Shown here piece by piece: positions 42,860 to 52,539 of a stretch of 64,000 nucleotides of DNA. The number at the start of each line of letters is the position of its first letter. Within the stretch, counting starts at the first letter, position 1. The notes under the pieces are model-generated. The model did no database searches. It had not been told where the DNA came from and worked only from the letters and a program-made list of their open reading frames with translations. This stretch comes from Acidaminococcus timonensis (lineage in GTDB: Bacteria > Bacillota > Negativicutes > Acidaminococcales > Acidaminococcaceae): contig NZ_FNWH01000004.1 in NCBI RefSeq assembly GCF_900106585.1, forward strand, positions 1-64,000, written 5' to 3'. The translations under genes and the position numbers were made by a program.

Positions 42860-44155
42860 CTACCACAGACTGGGCAGCCAGGTGGACAGCCAGGGGATGT
42901 AGGTGATTCCCAGTAACGCCACCAGGAACGCACAGAGGAAGGGGACGGATTTTTTCGCTACACGCATGGGCTGCTGGTTGGCAATGTTCCCGGCCACGAA
43001 CAGGTCCAGGCCGAAGGGCGGCGTTGCCAGTCCAATGGACAGGCAGCTTACCAACACCACACCCAGGTGTACCGGGTCGATGCCCAGCTTTTTGCAGGCA
43101 GGCAGCAGCACCGGTACCAGGATGATAATGGCCGGTCCCGTATCCATCACCATACCCAGCAGCAGGAAGAACACAACCAATACTGTCAGTACAGCAATGC
43201 CCGAGGTGAAATTCCCCAGGATAAAGCTTTCCACCACCCGGGTCGCCCGGGTCATGGACAGCACCCGTCCGAAGGCCGTGGCAAAGGCCAGTACAAAGGC
43301 CAGGCCCCCATAGGTGTGGACGGATTCCCGCAAAAGGGGCAGGATATCCCGGACCGTCATGGTATGGTACAGGAACAGGGAAACCAGCAGGGCATAGAAC
43401 ACAGAAACCGCCGCCGCTTCCGTAGGTGTGGTGAACCCGGTATAAATGCCTCCCAGCACGATGACCGGGCACAGCAGGGCCCAGAGACTCTCTTTCAGCA
43501 GCTTCCAGAAACCCCGGCGGGACAGTTCCGCCATCCGCTCCTGCACCTTGGCCTTGTCTTCGCCTCGGTGCAGGCAGTAGATGACCGCATAGACCATGAG
43601 CGCCAGCCCCACCAGAACGCCCGGCAGGATCCCGGCCAGGAACAGCTTGCCTGTGGAGACCCCGGTGGCCAGGGAATACAGTACGAAGGGAATGGACGGC
43701 GGGATGATAACCCCCAGGCCTCCTGCCACCGCCACCAGTCCGGCGCTCCAGGTCCTGTCATAGCCCAGTTCCGTCAGGAAGGGGACGCACATAGCCCCTA
43801 CCGCCGCCGTGGTGGCCGGTCCGGAACCTGAAATGGCTCCATAGAACAGACAGGTCAGGATCACGGCACAGGGCAGCCCGCCGGTGAACCGGCCTGCAAA
43901 AAACGCAAAGAAGTCAAACAGCTTCCGGGAAATGCCGCCCTTGGCCATGATCACACCGCCCAGGATGAACAGGGGCACGGCCAGGATCGGGGTCGAATTG
44001 GCCCCGGAAAATGCGTTATGCAGCAGCTGCCCCATGGTTCCCCCCTGGTGCAGCAGGGCGATGGGTGCCGTAGCCCCTAGGATCATACTGATGCCAATGG
44101 GCAGAGAAATGGCAATGGCCAGCAGGAATACAGAAAAAATCAGTACCGCAGACAT
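42860..44155 (-). CDS. dctM: TRAP transporter large permease (DctM)
   Basis: 431 residues, about 12 membrane segments. Family words include PLFILGGVIMAKGGIS, SGSGPATTAAVGAM and PPFGLDLFVA. It is the sodium-coupled transport subunit. Its ATG overlaps the dctQ stop. Confidence 0.93.
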   Translation of the reverse strand: MSAVLIFSVFLLAIAISLPIGISMILGATAPIALLHQGGTMGQLLHNAFSGANSTPILAVPLFILGGVIMAKGGISRKLFDFFAFFAGRFTGGLPCAVILTCLFYGAISGSGPATTAAVGAMCVPFLTELGYDRTWSAGLVAVAGGLGVIIPPSIPFVLYSLATGVSTGKLFLAGILPGVLVGLALMVYAVIYCLHRGEDKAKVQERMAELSRRGFWKLLKESLWALLCPVIVLGGIYTGFTTPTEAAAVSVFYALLVSLFLYHTMTVRDILPLLRESVHTYGGLAFVLAFATAFGRVLSMTRATRVVESFILGNFTSGIAVLTVLVVFFLLLGMVMDTGPAIIILVPVLLPACKKLGIDPVHLGVVLVSCLSIGLATPPFGLDLFVAGNIANQQPMRVAKKSVPFLCAFLVALLGITYIPWLSTWLPSLW

Positions 44156-44757
44156 CAGTCATCCCCTCCCCGGGCCAGAGCCGCTTCGGCTTCCGCCTCC
44201 TGGAAGGTCTGTTCCATGGTGGACAGTTCCTTTTCCTGCAGATGCTGCACGTGGAACCACAGCTGCTGTACGGCCCGCAGAGCGGCCAGGACGAATCCGA
44301 TGAGCATGAAACTGTACACAAAGGCAATGGGCCATTGCATGGCCGGCGAGATTTCATGGCTTTCCTGGATGGTCCCCACCACCTGCCAGGAAAATAGTCC
44401 CAGCACTGCCATGCACCCCAGGGTCATGGCATCCACCACCAGGTTCAGTATCTTCCGTAAGCTCTCCGGCAGCAGGTCCTTCAGCACTCCCACCCGCAGC
44501 ATGCTGTCCGTACGGATGGTATAGGGCAGAGAAAGAAAAACGCTCCAGATCCACAGGAACCGGCACAGTTCTTCTGCCCAGGTCAGAGACGCCACCCCGG
44601 GGATTTTCCGGACAATGACCTGCAGCATGGTGACGCAGGCAATGAGGACCAGCATCACCACCAGGAACGTCTCTTCCAGGTGCAGATCCAGCCAATGGAT
44701 CAGAGCGATGGAATTTGTCTTTTGAATTGCTTTGCTGCTTTCCTTCTTGTTCTCCAT
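44155..44757 (-). CDS. dctQ: TRAP transporter small permease (DctQ)
   Basis: 200 residues with four membrane segments and the TWAEELCRFLWIW motif of DctQ. It forms the membrane complex with DctM. It starts 15 bases after aroE. Confidence 0.9.
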   Translation of the reverse strand: MENKKESSKAIQKTNSIALIHWLDLHLEETFLVVMLVLIACVTMLQVIVRKIPGVASLTWAEELCRFLWIWSVFLSLPYTIRTDSMLRVGVLKDLLPESLRKILNLVVDAMTLGCMAVLGLFSWQVVGTIQESHEISPAMQWPIAFVYSFMLIGFVLAALRAVQQLWFHVQHLQEKELSTMEQTFQEAEAEAALARGGDD

Positions 44758-44772
44758 GATATTTCTCCTTTG

Positions 44773-45636
44773 CTACTTTGCTTCCTTCCCGGCCAGGATC
44801 TGGAGGAGTTCCTGCCGCATGGCTTCTACCGGAGCCTTGTGCCCCGTCCAAAGTTCGATCTGGGCCGTACCCTGGTACAGGCTCATGGTCAGCCCGTTCA
44901 ACACCCGGCAGCCAGCCTGCTCTGCATTCTGCAGGAACCGGGTCCGGGCCGGATTGTAACAGGCATCGAAATAAAACTGGCCTTTCCGGATGAATTCCGG
45001 AGGCAGCGGCGTTTCGCCGATGGTGTTGCCCATGCCCACCCCGCTGGCATTCATCACGACCGTGGCATCCTTCACCCTGGAAAAATCCTGATAGGGAACT
45101 GTTTCCGCCACCGGAGCAAAATTCCGGTTGATGTCCTCCACCAGGCTCCGGGCACTGTCCGGGAACAGATCCGTGATATAGATCTTCGGGGCTCCATGGT
45201 AGGCCAGCACCGAGCACATGGCCCGGCCGGCACCGCCTGACCCGAAGCAGAAGAACGTCTCCTTCGTCACGTCGATGCCCGCTTCCGTCAGTGCCGTGTA
45301 AAAGCCGATCCCGTCGGTGTTATAGCCCTTCAGCCGTCCGTCCGGCAGCTTCACCACCGTGTTGCTGGATCCCATCTTCCTGCACAGGGGATCCAGGTCG
45401 TCCAGATATTCCAGCACCTTCACCTTGTTGGGCTTTGTAACAGCGAACCCGGCAAACGGCATGTATCGCAAGCCCTTTATGATGTCGCCCAGATGTTCCT
45501 GACCGGTGACAGTGTAAAAATACACCAGATTGAGGCCGGCGGCCTCGTACCCCCGGTTCTGCATCCGGGCCGCAAAAGACTGGGCCAGGGGATCACCCAG
45601 CAGGGTGATGAACTGGGTATGGATATCGATTGTCAT
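44773..45636 (-). CDS. aroE: shikimate/quinate dehydrogenase-like protein (AroE family)
   Basis: About 287 residues: substrate domain (1-105) and NAD(P) domain with GSGGAGRAM (about 135). The catalytic Lys is kept (FAVTKPNKVK) and so is NTDGIGF, but the shikimate-binding SLS of canonical AroE is QSFAA, losing the second Ser, and the NVT before the Lys is AVT. With a TRAP transporter in the same operon, a catabolic dehydrogenase for quinate, shikimate or a relative is more likely than the biosynthetic enzyme (inference). The start at 45636 has AGGAT about 8 bases upstream. Confidence 0.8.
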   Translation of the reverse strand: MTIDIHTQFITLLGDPLAQSFAARMQNRGYEAAGLNLVYFYTVTGQEHLGDIIKGLRYMPFAGFAVTKPNKVKVLEYLDDLDPLCRKMGSSNTVVKLPDGRLKGYNTDGIGFYTALTEAGIDVTKETFFCFGSGGAGRAMCSVLAYHGAPKIYITDLFPDSARSLVEDINRNFAPVAETVPYQDFSRVKDATVVMNASGVGMGNTIGETPLPPEFIRKGQFYFDACYNPARTRFLQNAEQAGCRVLNGLTMSLYQGTAQIELWTGHKAPVEAMRQELLQILAGKEAK

Positions 45637-45660
45637 AACTACCATCCTACTTTCCTGCAC

Positions 45661-45689
45661 TGCGAGACACCTCTCGCATTTTGTATACA
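45661..45689. promoter_or_regulatory. two candidate operators ahead of aroE
   Basis: A perfect inverted repeat TGCGAGA-CACC-TCTCGCA (45661-45678) and an 8-base palindrome TGTATACA (45682-45689) lie between the proximal promoter and the aroE start. The TGTATACA core equals that of the upstream palindrome at 45841-45852 and resembles GntR/FadR-family sites. Confidence 0.5.
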
Positions 45690-45704
45690 TAAGTCGTGGT
45701 TTTT

Positions 45705-45733
45705 ATTGTAAGCCTGTAATGGTATTTTGTCAA
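45705..45733 (-). promoter_or_regulatory. proximal promoter of the aroE-TRAP operon
   Basis: Minus-strand -35 TTGACA (45728-45733), 17-base spacer, -10 TACAAT (45705-45710). Confidence 0.75.
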
Positions 45734-45770
45734 CGAGAAGCCCATTGGGAAATAGGGAAAGAAAAAGCAT

Positions 45771-45798
45771 AAAAAAAAAGCCCTTGAAAAACAAGGGC
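45771..45798 (-). terminator. early intrinsic terminator between the two aroE-TRAP promoters
   Basis: Minus-strand stem GCCCTTG/CAAGGGC (5-base loop) followed by nine T. It lies only about 25-50 bases after the start point expected for the distal promoter, so transcripts from there would be near 53 bases long unless it is read through. Confidence 0.8.
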
Positions 45799-45829
45799 CA
45801 AATGAGGGGCAACTTCAACTTACAGTTGC

Positions 45830-45858
45830 ATTATAGCACGATTGTATACAATGTGCAA
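45830..45858 (-). promoter_or_regulatory. distal promoter with palindromic operator in the spacer
   Basis: Minus-strand -35 TTGCAC (45853-45858), 17-base spacer, -10 TATAAT (45830-45835). The spacer contains a perfect 12-base palindrome ATTGTATACAAT (45841-45852), the layout of a repressor-controlled promoter. The sequence resembles GntR-family operators. Confidence 0.7.
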
Positions 45859-45975
45859 GAGATAATTCAGTTTTTTCATTATTTTTTTATTACTCGATTT
45901 ATTCAACATGAATCAACTAGGGATAGAAACTGTTGGGGGGATGAAAAAATCACAGCCCCATTCACTGCCCACTAC

Positions 45976-47358
45976 TCACTTCCCATAATCCTTCCCCACA
46001 TAGATCACCGCATCTCCACTGCCCGGGTTCACGGAACCCCGGAGCAGCGTGTAATTGAAGGGCAGGCTGCCTACCCGTTCTTCGGCCCGGCTGCTTCCGG
46101 AATTGATCAGGACCTGGGTCTGGTCCATGGGATTGCCGGTGGTGATGCTCAGCACCACGAACCCTGCATTCCGGGCATCCGCAGCAGCCTGGGCCCCGGT
46201 CTGGGAACTGCCGCTGCAATTGACGATGGTGGCCTGCAAGGGCCGCTGTTTCGGTGCGGGCGGCAGGGAAGACGAACTCCCTGCTCCGCTGCTCCCGGCC
46301 TGACCGGCAGGCGGCAAGCCCTTTCTCTTCAGTTCCAGTTTCCGGGATTGTTCCACGGCCTTCTTCAGATGGTCGTTCTGGATCTTGATTTCCCGGACCT
46401 TACTGGGTTCTGCTGTACTGTTCACACCCAGCAGCTGGTCGTATTTTTCCTTGGCCCGTCTGGCAGCCAGGGTATAGCCGCTGCCCACCTGCACGCCCTG
46501 CATGCGGGTCACCTGCCGGCCCAGGGCTTCCATATCCGGGATCCAGTAGCTGATGTCATCCAGGTAAGCCGGGCTGCCCTGGACCATTTCCGTCTCCAGC
46601 CGGGATTCTCCGGATACATTCCTGGCAAAGGTCATGAGCAGGCTGGCCAGATCCATCACCGAAAGGTCCGTATCAATGCTCTGGTACAGGGTACGGGCAA
46701 TTTCAGGGGCCCGGGTCAGCAGATTGGTGGCGGACAGTTTCTGGAACACGGCTTTCATGAACTTCTGTTGCCGTTTCACCCGGCCAATGTCCCCTTCCTC
46801 ATCCCGGTACCGCACATACTGGATGGCCGTGGTGCCGTCCAGATGCTGCCGTCCTGCATGGAGACTGATCACAAGGCCCGTTTCCCCATCATAGGGGTCC
46901 GTATACTGCATGTCTTTTTCCACATCGATATCCACACCGCCGATGGCATCTACCAGTTTTACGAATCCCTGAAAATCCACCAGTATATAATGGCTAATCT
47001 GCAGTCCCAGGAAATTTTCCAGGGTTTTCTGGCTCAGCTGGTGACCCCCATAGGCATAGGCATGGTTGATCTTATCCCAGCCATGGCCGGGAATGGATAC
47101 AAGGGTATCCCGGGGCACCGAGAGCAAAGAGAGCTTGTCCTTGCCCGGATCCACCATGGCCACCATCAGGGTGTCCGAACGGCCCACGTCGCCGCTGCGT
47201 TTGTCCACGCCCATGATCATGAGGTTCCGTTTTCCGTGGAGCTTCCCGGTGCCATCTGCCACGGGCTGGGGTTTGGGGCGCAGGGCGAACGCCAGGCCCA
47301 CCACCACGGCCAGCAGCGCCACCACGCCGGCGATCCATACCTTGTATTTCCGTACCAT
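45976..47358 (-). CDS. LytR-CpsA-Psr (LCP) family protein with LytR_C domain
   Basis: About 460 residues: one N-terminal membrane helix (about 8-27), LCP domain (about 45-200) with SDTLMVAMVD, LSVPRDT and VQYVRYRDEEGDIGR-type Arg motifs, and a C-terminal LytR_C domain (about 370-455). LCP enzymes attach secondary polymers to peptidoglycan. The start at 47358 has AAAGGAG upstream. In a diderm the attached polymer is not obvious; it may be a wall-linked glycan. No strong terminator was seen after it. Confidence 0.88.
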   Translation of the reverse strand: MVRKYKVWIAGVVALLAVVVGLAFALRPKPQPVADGTGKLHGKRNLMIMGVDKRSGDVGRSDTLMVAMVDPGKDKLSLLSVPRDTLVSIPGHGWDKINHAYAYGGHQLSQKTLENFLGLQISHYILVDFQGFVKLVDAIGGVDIDVEKDMQYTDPYDGETGLVISLHAGRQHLDGTTAIQYVRYRDEEGDIGRVKRQQKFMKAVFQKLSATNLLTRAPEIARTLYQSIDTDLSVMDLASLLMTFARNVSGESRLETEMVQGSPAYLDDISYWIPDMEALGRQVTRMQGVQVGSGYTLAARRAKEKYDQLLGVNSTAEPSKVREIKIQNDHLKKAVEQSRKLELKRKGLPPAGQAGSSGAGSSSSLPPAPKQRPLQATIVNCSGSSQTGAQAAADARNAGFVVLSITTGNPMDQTQVLINSGSSRAEERVGSLPFNYTLLRGSVNPGSGDAVIYVGKDYGK

Positions 47359-47450
47359 AGCCGTCTCCTTTTGCAGGGTTACAGATTTTTGGTGAAAAGT
47401 GTCTATATATTTATTATACCGTAAAAAAGAGAACAAAGCATGAAAAATAA

Positions 47451-47472
47451 GTCTCGGGTCTCGAGTCTCGAG
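47451..47472. repeat. GTCTCGAG tandem words
   Basis: Three near-copies of GTCTCGAG/GTCTCGGG in a row, beside the trp operon terminator. A related word AGTGACTAGAGACT follows at 47517-47530. Compare 6255-6285 and 58301-58315. Confidence 0.6.
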
Positions 47473-47479
47473 CCAAAGG

Positions 47480-47513
47480 AAAGGACCTGCCCCAAAACAG
47501 GACAGGTCCTTTT
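47480..47513 (-). terminator. trp operon terminator
   Basis: Stem AAAGGACCTG/CAGGTCCTTT with flanking A/T, 24 bases past the trpA stop on the minus strand. It could also work on the plus strand. Confidence 0.8.
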
Positions 47514-47536
47514 GATAGTGACTAGAGACTTTTTTC

Positions 47537-48319
47537 TTACTTTGCCTCTGCCACTGCGTCAGCCATTTTCTTCACGTATTCCCTCACCGGTTCCACACAA
47601 GCCTTTCCATACTTGGCGCAGAGCTTCACGATGGCACTGCCCACAATGGCCCCGTCGCTGATGGCGGCCATCTCTTTCGCCTGCTCCGGTGTGGAGATGC
47701 CGAAGCCTACGGCGATGGGATGGTCAGAAACTTCCCGGATTTTCTTCACGATCTCCGCCAAGTTGGTGGTGATCTGCTTCCGAACCCCGGTGACCCCCAG
47801 AGAGGACACCAGGTAGATATATCCCTGTGCTTCCCGGGCAATCATCTGGATCCGCTGGTGGGAGGTGGGGGCAATCATGGAGATGATCTCCACCCCGTAT
47901 TTTTCCGCATAGGGAGCAAGGGTATCTTTTTCCTCATAGGGTACGTCAGGCACGATCACTCCATCCATCTTCACTTCCTGGCACTGTTGGAAAAACTTCT
48001 CCCGGCCATAGGTGAAGATGGGGTTCACGTAGGTCAGGAACACCATGGGGATCTGGGTTTTCCGGCGCACCCGAGCCAGCATCTCGAAGATGCCCCTGAT
48101 TTTGGTTCCGGCCGCCAGGGCCCGGGTATCCGCTTCCAGGATCACCGGTCCTTCGGCAGTAGGGTCGGAGAAGGGAATCCCGATTTCAATGAGTCCGGCG
48201 CCCGCTTCCTCCATGGCGTAGATCAGTTTTTCCGTGGTTTCCAGGTCGGGATCCCCGGCCGTAATGAAGGGAATGAAAATCTTTCCCTGTTTTTTGAATG
48301 CATCCGTGATTCTAGTCAT
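47537..48319 (-). CDS. trpA: tryptophan synthase alpha chain
   Basis: About 260 residues, cleaves indole-3-glycerol phosphate to indole for TrpB. Motifs are [26 protein letters not shown] (the usual Ala-Asp-Gly is Ala-Glu-Gly), VPDVPYEE with the catalytic Asp, and GFGISTPEQ. It overlaps trpB by 8 bases. Confidence 0.96.
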   Translation of the reverse strand: MTRITDAFKKQGKIFIPFITAGDPDLETTEKLIYAMEEAGAGLIEIGIPFSDPTAEGPVILEADTRALAAGTKIRGIFEMLARVRRKTQIPMVFLTYVNPIFTYGREKFFQQCQEVKMDGVIVPDVPYEEKDTLAPYAEKYGVEIISMIAPTSHQRIQMIAREAQGYIYLVSSLGVTGVRKQITTNLAEIVKKIREVSDHPIAVGFGISTPEQAKEMAAISDGAIVGSAIVKLCAKYGKACVEPVREYVKKMADAVAEAK

Positions 48320-49496
48320 GGAGATCAACCCCCTTATATCTGGCAATGGCAGCCACATCTTTGTCTCCCCGGCCGGACAGGTTCACCACGATGATCTTGT
48401 CCTTAGGCAGGGTGGGTGCCAGTTTCATAGCGTAGGCAACAGCATGGGCGCTTTCGATGGCCGGGATGATGCCTTCCGTGCGGGACAGGTATTCAAAGGC
48501 AGCCACAGATTCGTCGTCGGTGATGGGCACGTACTGGGCACGGCCCGTATCGTACAGGTTGGCATGTTCCGGCCCGATGCCCGGATAATCCAGCCCGGCG
48601 GAAATGGAGTACACGGGAGCAATCTGCCCGTCTTCATCCTGCAGGAAGTAGGATTCCATGCCATGGAAGATGCCGGGTTTGCCCCGGGCGATGGTGGCGG
48701 CGGTCTGGGCGGTGTTCACACCCCGGCCGGCGGCTTCCACACCGATCAGCTGTACATCTTTATCCTTGATGAAATCGTAGAACAGGCCGATGGCATTGCT
48801 GCCGCCGCCCACACAGGCCATGACCACATCGGGCAGCCTGCCTTCCTTTTCCAGCATCTGGGCCTTCACTTCCTCGCCGATGACCTTCTGGAAGTCACGG
48901 ACGATGGTGGGGTACGGGTGCGGCCCCATGCAGGAGCCCAGCACATAGAACGTGTCCTCCACGTTCGTGGCCCAGTCTCTCATAGCCTCGCTGACGGCAT
49001 CCTTCAGGGTGCCCGTGCCGGTAGTCACAGGGATGACCTTCGCACCCAGCAGTTCCATCCGGTACACGTTCAGGGCCTGGCGGATGGTGTCCTCCTTGCC
49101 CATGTATACTTCACATTCCAGGCCCATGAGGGCTGCCACCGTAGCCGTGGCCACCCCGTGCTGCCCGGCGCCGGTTTCAGCGATGACCCGGTGCTTGCCC
49201 ATCTTTTTGGCCAGCAGGCACTGGCCCAGGGCGTTGTTGATCTTGTGGGCGCCGGTGTGGTTCAAATCTTCCCGTTTCAGGTAAATCTTGGCGCCGCCCA
49301 GGTCCTTCGTCATCTTCTCTGCATAGTACAGCAGGCTGGGCCGGTTTGCGTAATCATGGTACAGGGTCTTCAGTTCCTGTAAAAATTCCGGATCATCCTT
49401 GAATTTCTTATAGGCTTCGTCCAGCTGCAGGACCGCGTTCATCAGCGTTTCCGATACATACTGGCCGCCGTGTTTGCCAAATCTTCCGTTGCTCAT
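48312..49496 (-). CDS. trpB: tryptophan synthase beta chain
   Basis: 394 residues, PLP enzyme joining indole and serine. [19 protein letters not shown] holds the PLP Lys (about residue 87), and [16 protein letters not shown] and [11 protein letters not shown] are present. It overlaps trpF by 4 bases. Confidence 0.97.
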   Translation of the reverse strand: MSNGRFGKHGGQYVSETLMNAVLQLDEAYKKFKDDPEFLQELKTLYHDYANRPSLLYYAEKMTKDLGGAKIYLKREDLNHTGAHKINNALGQCLLAKKMGKHRVIAETGAGQHGVATATVAALMGLECEVYMGKEDTIRQALNVYRMELLGAKVIPVTTGTGTLKDAVSEAMRDWATNVEDTFYVLGSCMGPHPYPTIVRDFQKVIGEEVKAQMLEKEGRLPDVVMACVGGGSNAIGLFYDFIKDKDVQLIGVEAAGRGVNTAQTAATIARGKPGIFHGMESYFLQDEDGQIAPVYSISAGLDYPGIGPEHANLYDTGRAQYVPITDDESVAAFEYLSRTEGIIPAIESAHAVAYAMKLAPTLPKDKIIVVNLSGRGDKDVAAIARYKGVDLHD

Positions 49497-50119
49497 GGTT
49501 TTTCCTCTTTTCTTACAGCGCGCACAAAAGCGCGGATCTTTTCTTCGTCTTTATATCCATCGGTCTCGATACCGCTGCTGGTATCCACCCCGTAGGGGGC
49601 ATAGTCCCGGATGGCTTCCGCCACGTTGTCCGGGTTCAGGCCCCCGGCCAGGAAAAAGGGTTTGGAGAACTGGACCTGCCCCAGGAGGCTGTGGTCGAAT
49701 GCCTTCCCCATCCCGCCGAACTGGCTGCCCGCAAAGGTATCCAGCAAAAAGTACTCACAATCCCATGTGTCCAGGTCTTTCAGGCTTGTTTCATCCTTTA
49801 CCCGGAGCACTTTGATGATCGGAGCGTTCGTCCGCCATCGCAGTGCCCGGATATACTCTCTGTCTTCGTCTCCATGGAGCTGGATGTACTGGATGGTTCC
49901 CTCGCTTACGAGAGCCGCCACTTTATCGATGGGAGCCTTTACGAACACCCCCACCGCCCGGATTTCCGGGTCCAGGAGGCTGCGCAGGGTGCGGGCCGCC
50001 ATCGGCGTTACCTGCCGTTTGCCCTTTGCGAACACGAAACCGGCAAAGTCGGGCATCGCCCGGTTCACCATGGCCACGTCCTCGGGGCGCCGCAGGCCGC
50101 AGAGCTTGATCTTCGTCAT
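49493..50119 (-). CDS. trpF: phosphoribosylanthranilate isomerase
   Basis: 208 residues, TIM barrel. [11 protein letters not shown] holds the catalytic Cys, and [20 protein letters not shown] and [10 protein letters not shown] are present. It overlaps both neighbours by 4 bases. Confidence 0.95.
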   Translation of the reverse strand: MTKIKLCGLRRPEDVAMVNRAMPDFAGFVFAKGKRQVTPMAARTLRSLLDPEIRAVGVFVKAPIDKVAALVSEGTIQYIQLHGDEDREYIRALRWRTNAPIIKVLRVKDETSLKDLDTWDCEYFLLDTFAGSQFGGMGKAFDHSLLGQVQFSKPFFLAGGLNPDNVAEAIRDYAPYGVDTSSGIETDGYKDEEKIRAFVRAVRKEEKP

Positions 50120-50901
50120 TGGGCATCCCCCCGCAGTTCCGCCAGCATGGCCTTCATGTCCGGGCTCCGCATCAGCGTCTCGCCGATGAGCACCCCGTTC
50201 ACCCCAGCCTGTTCCAGCTCGGCCGTCTGCGTTCTAGTCTTGATGCCGCTTTCCGCTACAAAGGGGATGCTTTCCGGTACCAGGGGCCGCAGCCGCAGGC
50301 TGTTGCCGATGTCCACGGTGAAGTCCTTCAGGTTCCGGTTGTTCACGCCCAGCACCCGGGCCCCACTCCCAAGGGCCCGTTCCACTTCTTCTTCATCGTG
50401 GGCTTCCACCAGGGCATCCATCCCCAGGCTTTCTGCCGCCAGCCGGTATTCCCGGAGTTCACTGTCGCTGAGCAGAGCCGCGATGAGGAGCACTGCATCG
50501 GCGCCCAGGATCTTCGCCTGGTAGATCATGTATGCATCCACGGTGAAGTCTTTCCGCAGCAGCGGTGTCTGCACCGCCTTTCGGATTTCCTCCAGGTACC
50601 GATCGCTGCCCAAAAATCGGGTGGGTTCCGTCAGCACGGAGATGGCGGCGGCGCCGGCGGCCTCGTACTGCCTGGCGATATCCATATAGGGGAAGTCGGG
50701 AGCGATGAGCCCTTTGGAGGGGGACGCCTTCTTCACTTCGCAGATGAAGTTCAGTCCCGGCCGGCTGAGCGCCTTCCGGAAGATCCCCGCCCGGTCTTTG
50801 GACAGGGCTTCCGCCTCTCTCCGCAGCTCCGGCAGCGATTTCTGTTTCTTTGCTTCCGCCACCCGCTGCCGAGCGGCATCTGCCAGGGTATCCAGGATCA
50901 T
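50116..50901 (-). CDS. trpC: indole-3-glycerol phosphate synthase
   Basis: About 261 residues. Visible are CEVKKASPSKG, LLRKDFTVDAYMIYQA, ADAVLLIAALL and GVNNRNLKDFTVD. The start at 50901 gives the family N-terminus and has AGGAAGG upstream; the frame extends further but only over trpD. Confidence 0.96.
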   Translation of the reverse strand: MILDTLADAARQRVAEAKKQKSLPELRREAEALSKDRAGIFRKALSRPGLNFICEVKKASPSKGLIAPDFPYMDIARQYEAAGAAAISVLTEPTRFLGSDRYLEEIRKAVQTPLLRKDFTVDAYMIYQAKILGADAVLLIAALLSDSELREYRLAAESLGMDALVEAHDEEEVERALGSGARVLGVNNRNLKDFTVDIGNSLRLRPLVPESIPFVAESGIKTRTQTAELEQAGVNGVLIGETLMRSPDMKAMLAELRGDAQ

Positions 50902-50915
50902 GTTCCGCGCCTTCC

Positions 50916-51938
50916 TTACTGGTTGCTGACCCGGATGACCTTTTCCAGGGTCTCCGTGGCCTTGCCGCTGTCGATGAGTTCCGCTGCCAGCTTCACCCCA
51001 TCCGCAAGGGTGTCCGCCTTGCCACCCACGAACAGGCCTGCCCCGGCGTTCATGAGCACCGCGTTCCGTTTCGTGCCCTGCAGCTTGCCGGAGAGGATGT
51101 CCCGGGTGATCTGGGCATTCACTTCCGGCGTGCCTCCCACCAGTTCTTCCTTCGTACCCGGGATCAGGCCGAAGTCTTCCGGTTTGATCTCGCTGGTCCG
51201 GTAATACCCGTCCTTCAGTTCGCAGATGGTGGTGGGACCGTTGGGAGAGATTTCGTCCAGTTTTTCCTGCCCGTAGGCCACCAGCCCCCGTTTCACCCCC
51301 AGGGAGCACAGCACCTTGGCCAGGGGTTCCACCAGGTAGCCGTCATAGACCCCCAGCAGGAACCGTTCCGGTTTGGCCGGATTCGTCAGCGGCCCCAGGA
51401 TGTTGAACACGGTGCGGAAGCCCAGTTCCTTCCGGATGGGTCCCACGTACTTCATGGCCGCATGGTATTTCTGGGCAAACAGGAAGCAGAAGCCTGTCTC
51501 TTTCAGCATCTTCAGGGCCAGGTCCGGATCTTCCTGGATGTTCACCCCCAGGGCCTCCAGGCAGTCCGCCGTGCCGCACAGGGAAGAGGCCGCCCGGTTG
51601 CCGTGCTTGGCCACTTTCACGCCGCCGGCCGCCAGCACCATGGCCGAGGTTGTGGAGATGTTGAAGGAATGGGCACCGTCACCGCCGGTTCCCACGATTT
51701 CCATCACTTCCAGGCCCGGATGGGGCACCGGCGTGGCCAGGGACCGCATGGCCTCCGCACAGCCGGAGATTTCGTCGATAGTCTCTGCCTTGGTGCTCTT
51801 GGTAGACAGAGCCGCCAGAAAGGCAGCATTCTGGGTGGGTGTGGTCTTTCCGCCCATGATCTCCAGCATGACCTCCTTGGCTTCGTCGTAGGTCAGATCG
51901 CCTTTATTCACTAACTTGATGATGGCTTCTTTAATCAT
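50916..51938 (-). CDS. trpD: anthranilate phosphoribosyltransferase
   Basis: 340 residues, adds phosphoribose to anthranilate. [14 protein letters not shown] (PRPP site, about 80-93), KHGNRAASS and [11 protein letters not shown] are present. Stand-alone, not fused to trpG. Confidence 0.96.
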   Translation of the reverse strand: MIKEAIIKLVNKGDLTYDEAKEVMLEIMGGKTTPTQNAAFLAALSTKSTKAETIDEISGCAEAMRSLATPVPHPGLEVMEIVGTGGDGAHSFNISTTSAMVLAAGGVKVAKHGNRAASSLCGTADCLEALGVNIQEDPDLALKMLKETGFCFLFAQKYHAAMKYVGPIRKELGFRTVFNILGPLTNPAKPERFLLGVYDGYLVEPLAKVLCSLGVKRGLVAYGQEKLDEISPNGPTTICELKDGYYRTSEIKPEDFGLIPGTKEELVGGTPEVNAQITRDILSGKLQGTKRNAVLMNAGAGLFVGGKADTLADGVKLAAELIDSGKATETLEKVIRVSNQ

Positions 51939-51971
51939 TTGTGGTTCCTCCTTGCTCTTGCAACGCCTCTG

Positions 51972-52538
51972 TTAGAGGCTCAGGAAATTCTTGATAATGG
52001 TCATGCCCTCCGGCGTCAGGATGGATTCCGGATGGAACTGGACGCCGTAGATGGGGTAATCCCGGTGCTGCACCGCCATGATCTCGCCGTCCGCCGTGGT
52101 GGCCGTGGCTTTCAGCACCTCCGGCAGGGTGTCCGGGTCGATGGCCAGGGAATGATACCGCCCCACCAGGATCTGTTCCGGCAGGTCCTTGAACAGGGGG
52201 CAGGTCCGGTCCAATGTCACCAGGGACTGCTTGCCGTGCATGAGCTGCTTCGCATAAGTTACGGTGCCGCCGAACACCTCCCCCATGGCCTGATGCCCCA
52301 GGCACACCCCCAGGATGGGGAATTCTCCCTTCAGCTCCCGCAGGGCCGGTTCGCACACCCCGGCGTCGCAGGGCCGTCCGGGCCCCGGCGACAGGATCAG
52401 ATGGTCCGGCTGCAGTTTCCGGATGCCATCCACCGTGATGGCATCATTCCGGATGACCTTCACATCCGGGTTCAGGGTACCGATGTATTGATACAGGTTA
52501 TAGGTAAAGCTGTCGTAGTTATCGATGATCAGTTCCAT
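51972..52538 (-). CDS. trpG: anthranilate synthase glutamine amidotransferase component
   Basis: About 188 residues, class I amidotransferase. NYDSFTYNL at the N-terminus, catalytic Cys in GVCLGHQAMGE, and the His-Glu pair in VQFHPESILT. The start at 52538 has GGAGG 6 bases upstream, made of the last trpE codons. It may also serve PabB. Confidence 0.95.
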   Translation of the reverse strand: MELIIDNYDSFTYNLYQYIGTLNPDVKVIRNDAITVDGIRKLQPDHLILSPGPGRPCDAGVCEPALRELKGEFPILGVCLGHQAMGEVFGGTVTYAKQLMHGKQSLVTLDRTCPLFKDLPEQILVGRYHSLAIDPDTLPEVLKATATTADGEIMAVQHRDYPIYGVQFHPESILTPEGMTIIKNFLSL

Positions 52539-52539
52539 G

